Shown: piece by piece, positions 63,693 through 64,000 of the stretch | How the letters are laid out: each line of letters opens with the position of its first letter | Position numbering within the stretch: the stretch's first letter is position 1 | Source: a bacterium | Lineage (GTDB): Bacteria > Bacteroidota > Ignavibacteria > Kapaibacteriales > UBA2268 | Assembly: GCA_030431515.1 (NCBI GenBank) | Contig: JAUIIX010000006.1 | Span: 31,110-95,109, forward strand | Direction: 5' to 3' | Length of the DNA stretch: 64,000 bases | Translations under genes and position numbers: made by a program | Notes under the pieces: model-generated | What the model saw: only the letters and a program-made list of their open reading frames with translations | The model's database searches: none | What the model was told of the DNA's origin: nothing

Positions 63693-63712
63693 TAAAAAAT
63701 TAAAGAATTATT

Positions 63713-64000
63713 ATGAAAATCTTATTACTATTTATATTACTCAGCTCTACTTTGTTTTCTCAAAACAAATGGGAGAAAGTTGAATTAACTGGACTTAAAA
63801 ATTTCACAGATATTTTTTGCCCTGATTCAAATAATTGTTTTCTAGTTTCGAATTTTACAGGTGCAATTCACAAGACAACAGACAAAGGTGAAACATGGGA
63901 ATTCTTATTCGATGATCATTTAAATTATAAAGATTTTGATATTGAATTAAGCTTTCCGGATTCTCTAAACTATTTCATTCCCTACTATGGAGGTTGTGGT
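63713..64000 (+). CDS. N-terminal part of a secreted beta-propeller-like (Ycf48/BNR-type) protein (partial)
   Basis: 96 residues are visible before the window ends. A signal peptide (about 1-17, ends TLFSQ) is followed by NKWEKVELTGLKNFTDIFCPDSNNCFLVSNFTGAIHKTTDKGETWEFL. The F.D..C...NNCF..S..G.I.KT.D.G.TW pattern is the first blade of YCF48-like/BNR propellers, which are often T9SS cargo in this group. The C-terminus, where a sorting domain might be, lies outside the window. Confidence 0.75.
   Translation, partial: MKILLLFILLSSTLFSQNKWEKVELTGLKNFTDIFCPDSNNCFLVSNFTGAIHKTTDKGETWEFLFDDHLNYKDFDIELSFPDSLNYFIPYYGGCG

Larger units (their letters stand above)
63151..63712. other. Long gap without a gene, packed with repeats
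   Basis: About 560 nt with no gene that I can support. It contains three copies of the dispersed repeat, a CCACC/GGTGG hairpin (63269-63288), the second shared element (63441-63482), a 15-bp inverted repeat (63559-63591) and the promoter of the next gene. Confidence 0.6.

Noticed and set aside
1..64000. tRNA or rRNA genes
   Set aside because: No cloverleaf-like sequence with the usual GGTTCGAATCC arm and no rRNA motifs were found in the gaps.

Overview
The window is AT-rich DNA from a Gram-negative bacterium of the Bacteroidota/FCB group. The evidence is of several kinds: two proteins end in type IX secretion (T9SS) C-terminal sorting domains (the M43 protease at the left edge and an MbnP-like protein near 37 kb), a GldM/PorM-like motor protein is present, a UpxY/NusG-like antiterminator heads the glycan locus, and BatA-type and HYC_CC_PP-type proteins occur. 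Several genes are preceded by the Bacteroidota promoter form TTTG-N20-TAnnTTTG. Weak AAGGAG-like ribosome sites also occur. I cannot fix the genus; a low-GC flavobacterium or a member of Ignavibacteria/Kapabacteria would fit.

Left part (1-9.2 kb, + strand): the end of an M43 metalloprotease; an operon of a GldM-like inner-membrane protein and two predicted outer-membrane barrel proteins ending in a strong terminator; a periplasmic VWA-OmpA protein; and a propionyl-CoA carboxylase-type carboxyltransferase beta subunit. A bidirectional terminator separates these from the next block.

Surface-glycan locus (9.2-31.9 kb, - strand): about 22.6 kb of nearly continuous, often overlapping genes. It starts at a UpxY-like antiterminator behind a near-perfect promoter. 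It encodes sugar-nucleotide enzymes (two SDR epimerases, a DegT aminotransferase, a WlbA-type dehydrogenase), two asparagine-synthetase-like amidotransferases, five glycosyltransferases, a flippase, an MBOAT/SGNH acylation pair, and an unusual acyl-CoA block (two CitE-like lyases, a MaoC hydratase, a PglD/NeuD-like acyltransferase). Together these point to a polysaccharide built from amidated, acylated amino-uronic acids. Two toxin-antitoxin modules (VapC-type and HepT/MntA) sit inside the operon. A glycosyltransferase remnant and a foreign-looking asnB gene show that the locus is a mosaic. No polymerase or initiating transferase was recognised.

Middle (32-40.9 kb): an AI-2E family permease, a GNAT enzyme and an ArsR regulator; then on the - strand a TfoX-like protein, a serine hydrolase lipoprotein, and a probable copper-handling operon with two MbnP-like proteins alternating with two diheme MbnH/MauG-like enzymes behind a Cys-rich HYC_CC_PP-like protein. 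An orphan C-terminal half of a phage terminase follows.

Right part (41.3-64 kb): Cys/Met-metabolism PLP enzyme, GT-C membrane protein, DnaB, FkbM methyltransferase, Ddl, RdgB, a lipoprotein and a GIY-YIG protein, QueC, a DUF4349 lipoprotein and BatA, a TetR-TolC-MFP-RND efflux operon with a double palindrome before tetR, paired small lipoproteins, and the start of a secreted beta-propeller-like protein. Intergenic gaps carry copies of a short dispersed repeat (GTCATTCAGAGCGAAGCG...GAATCC).
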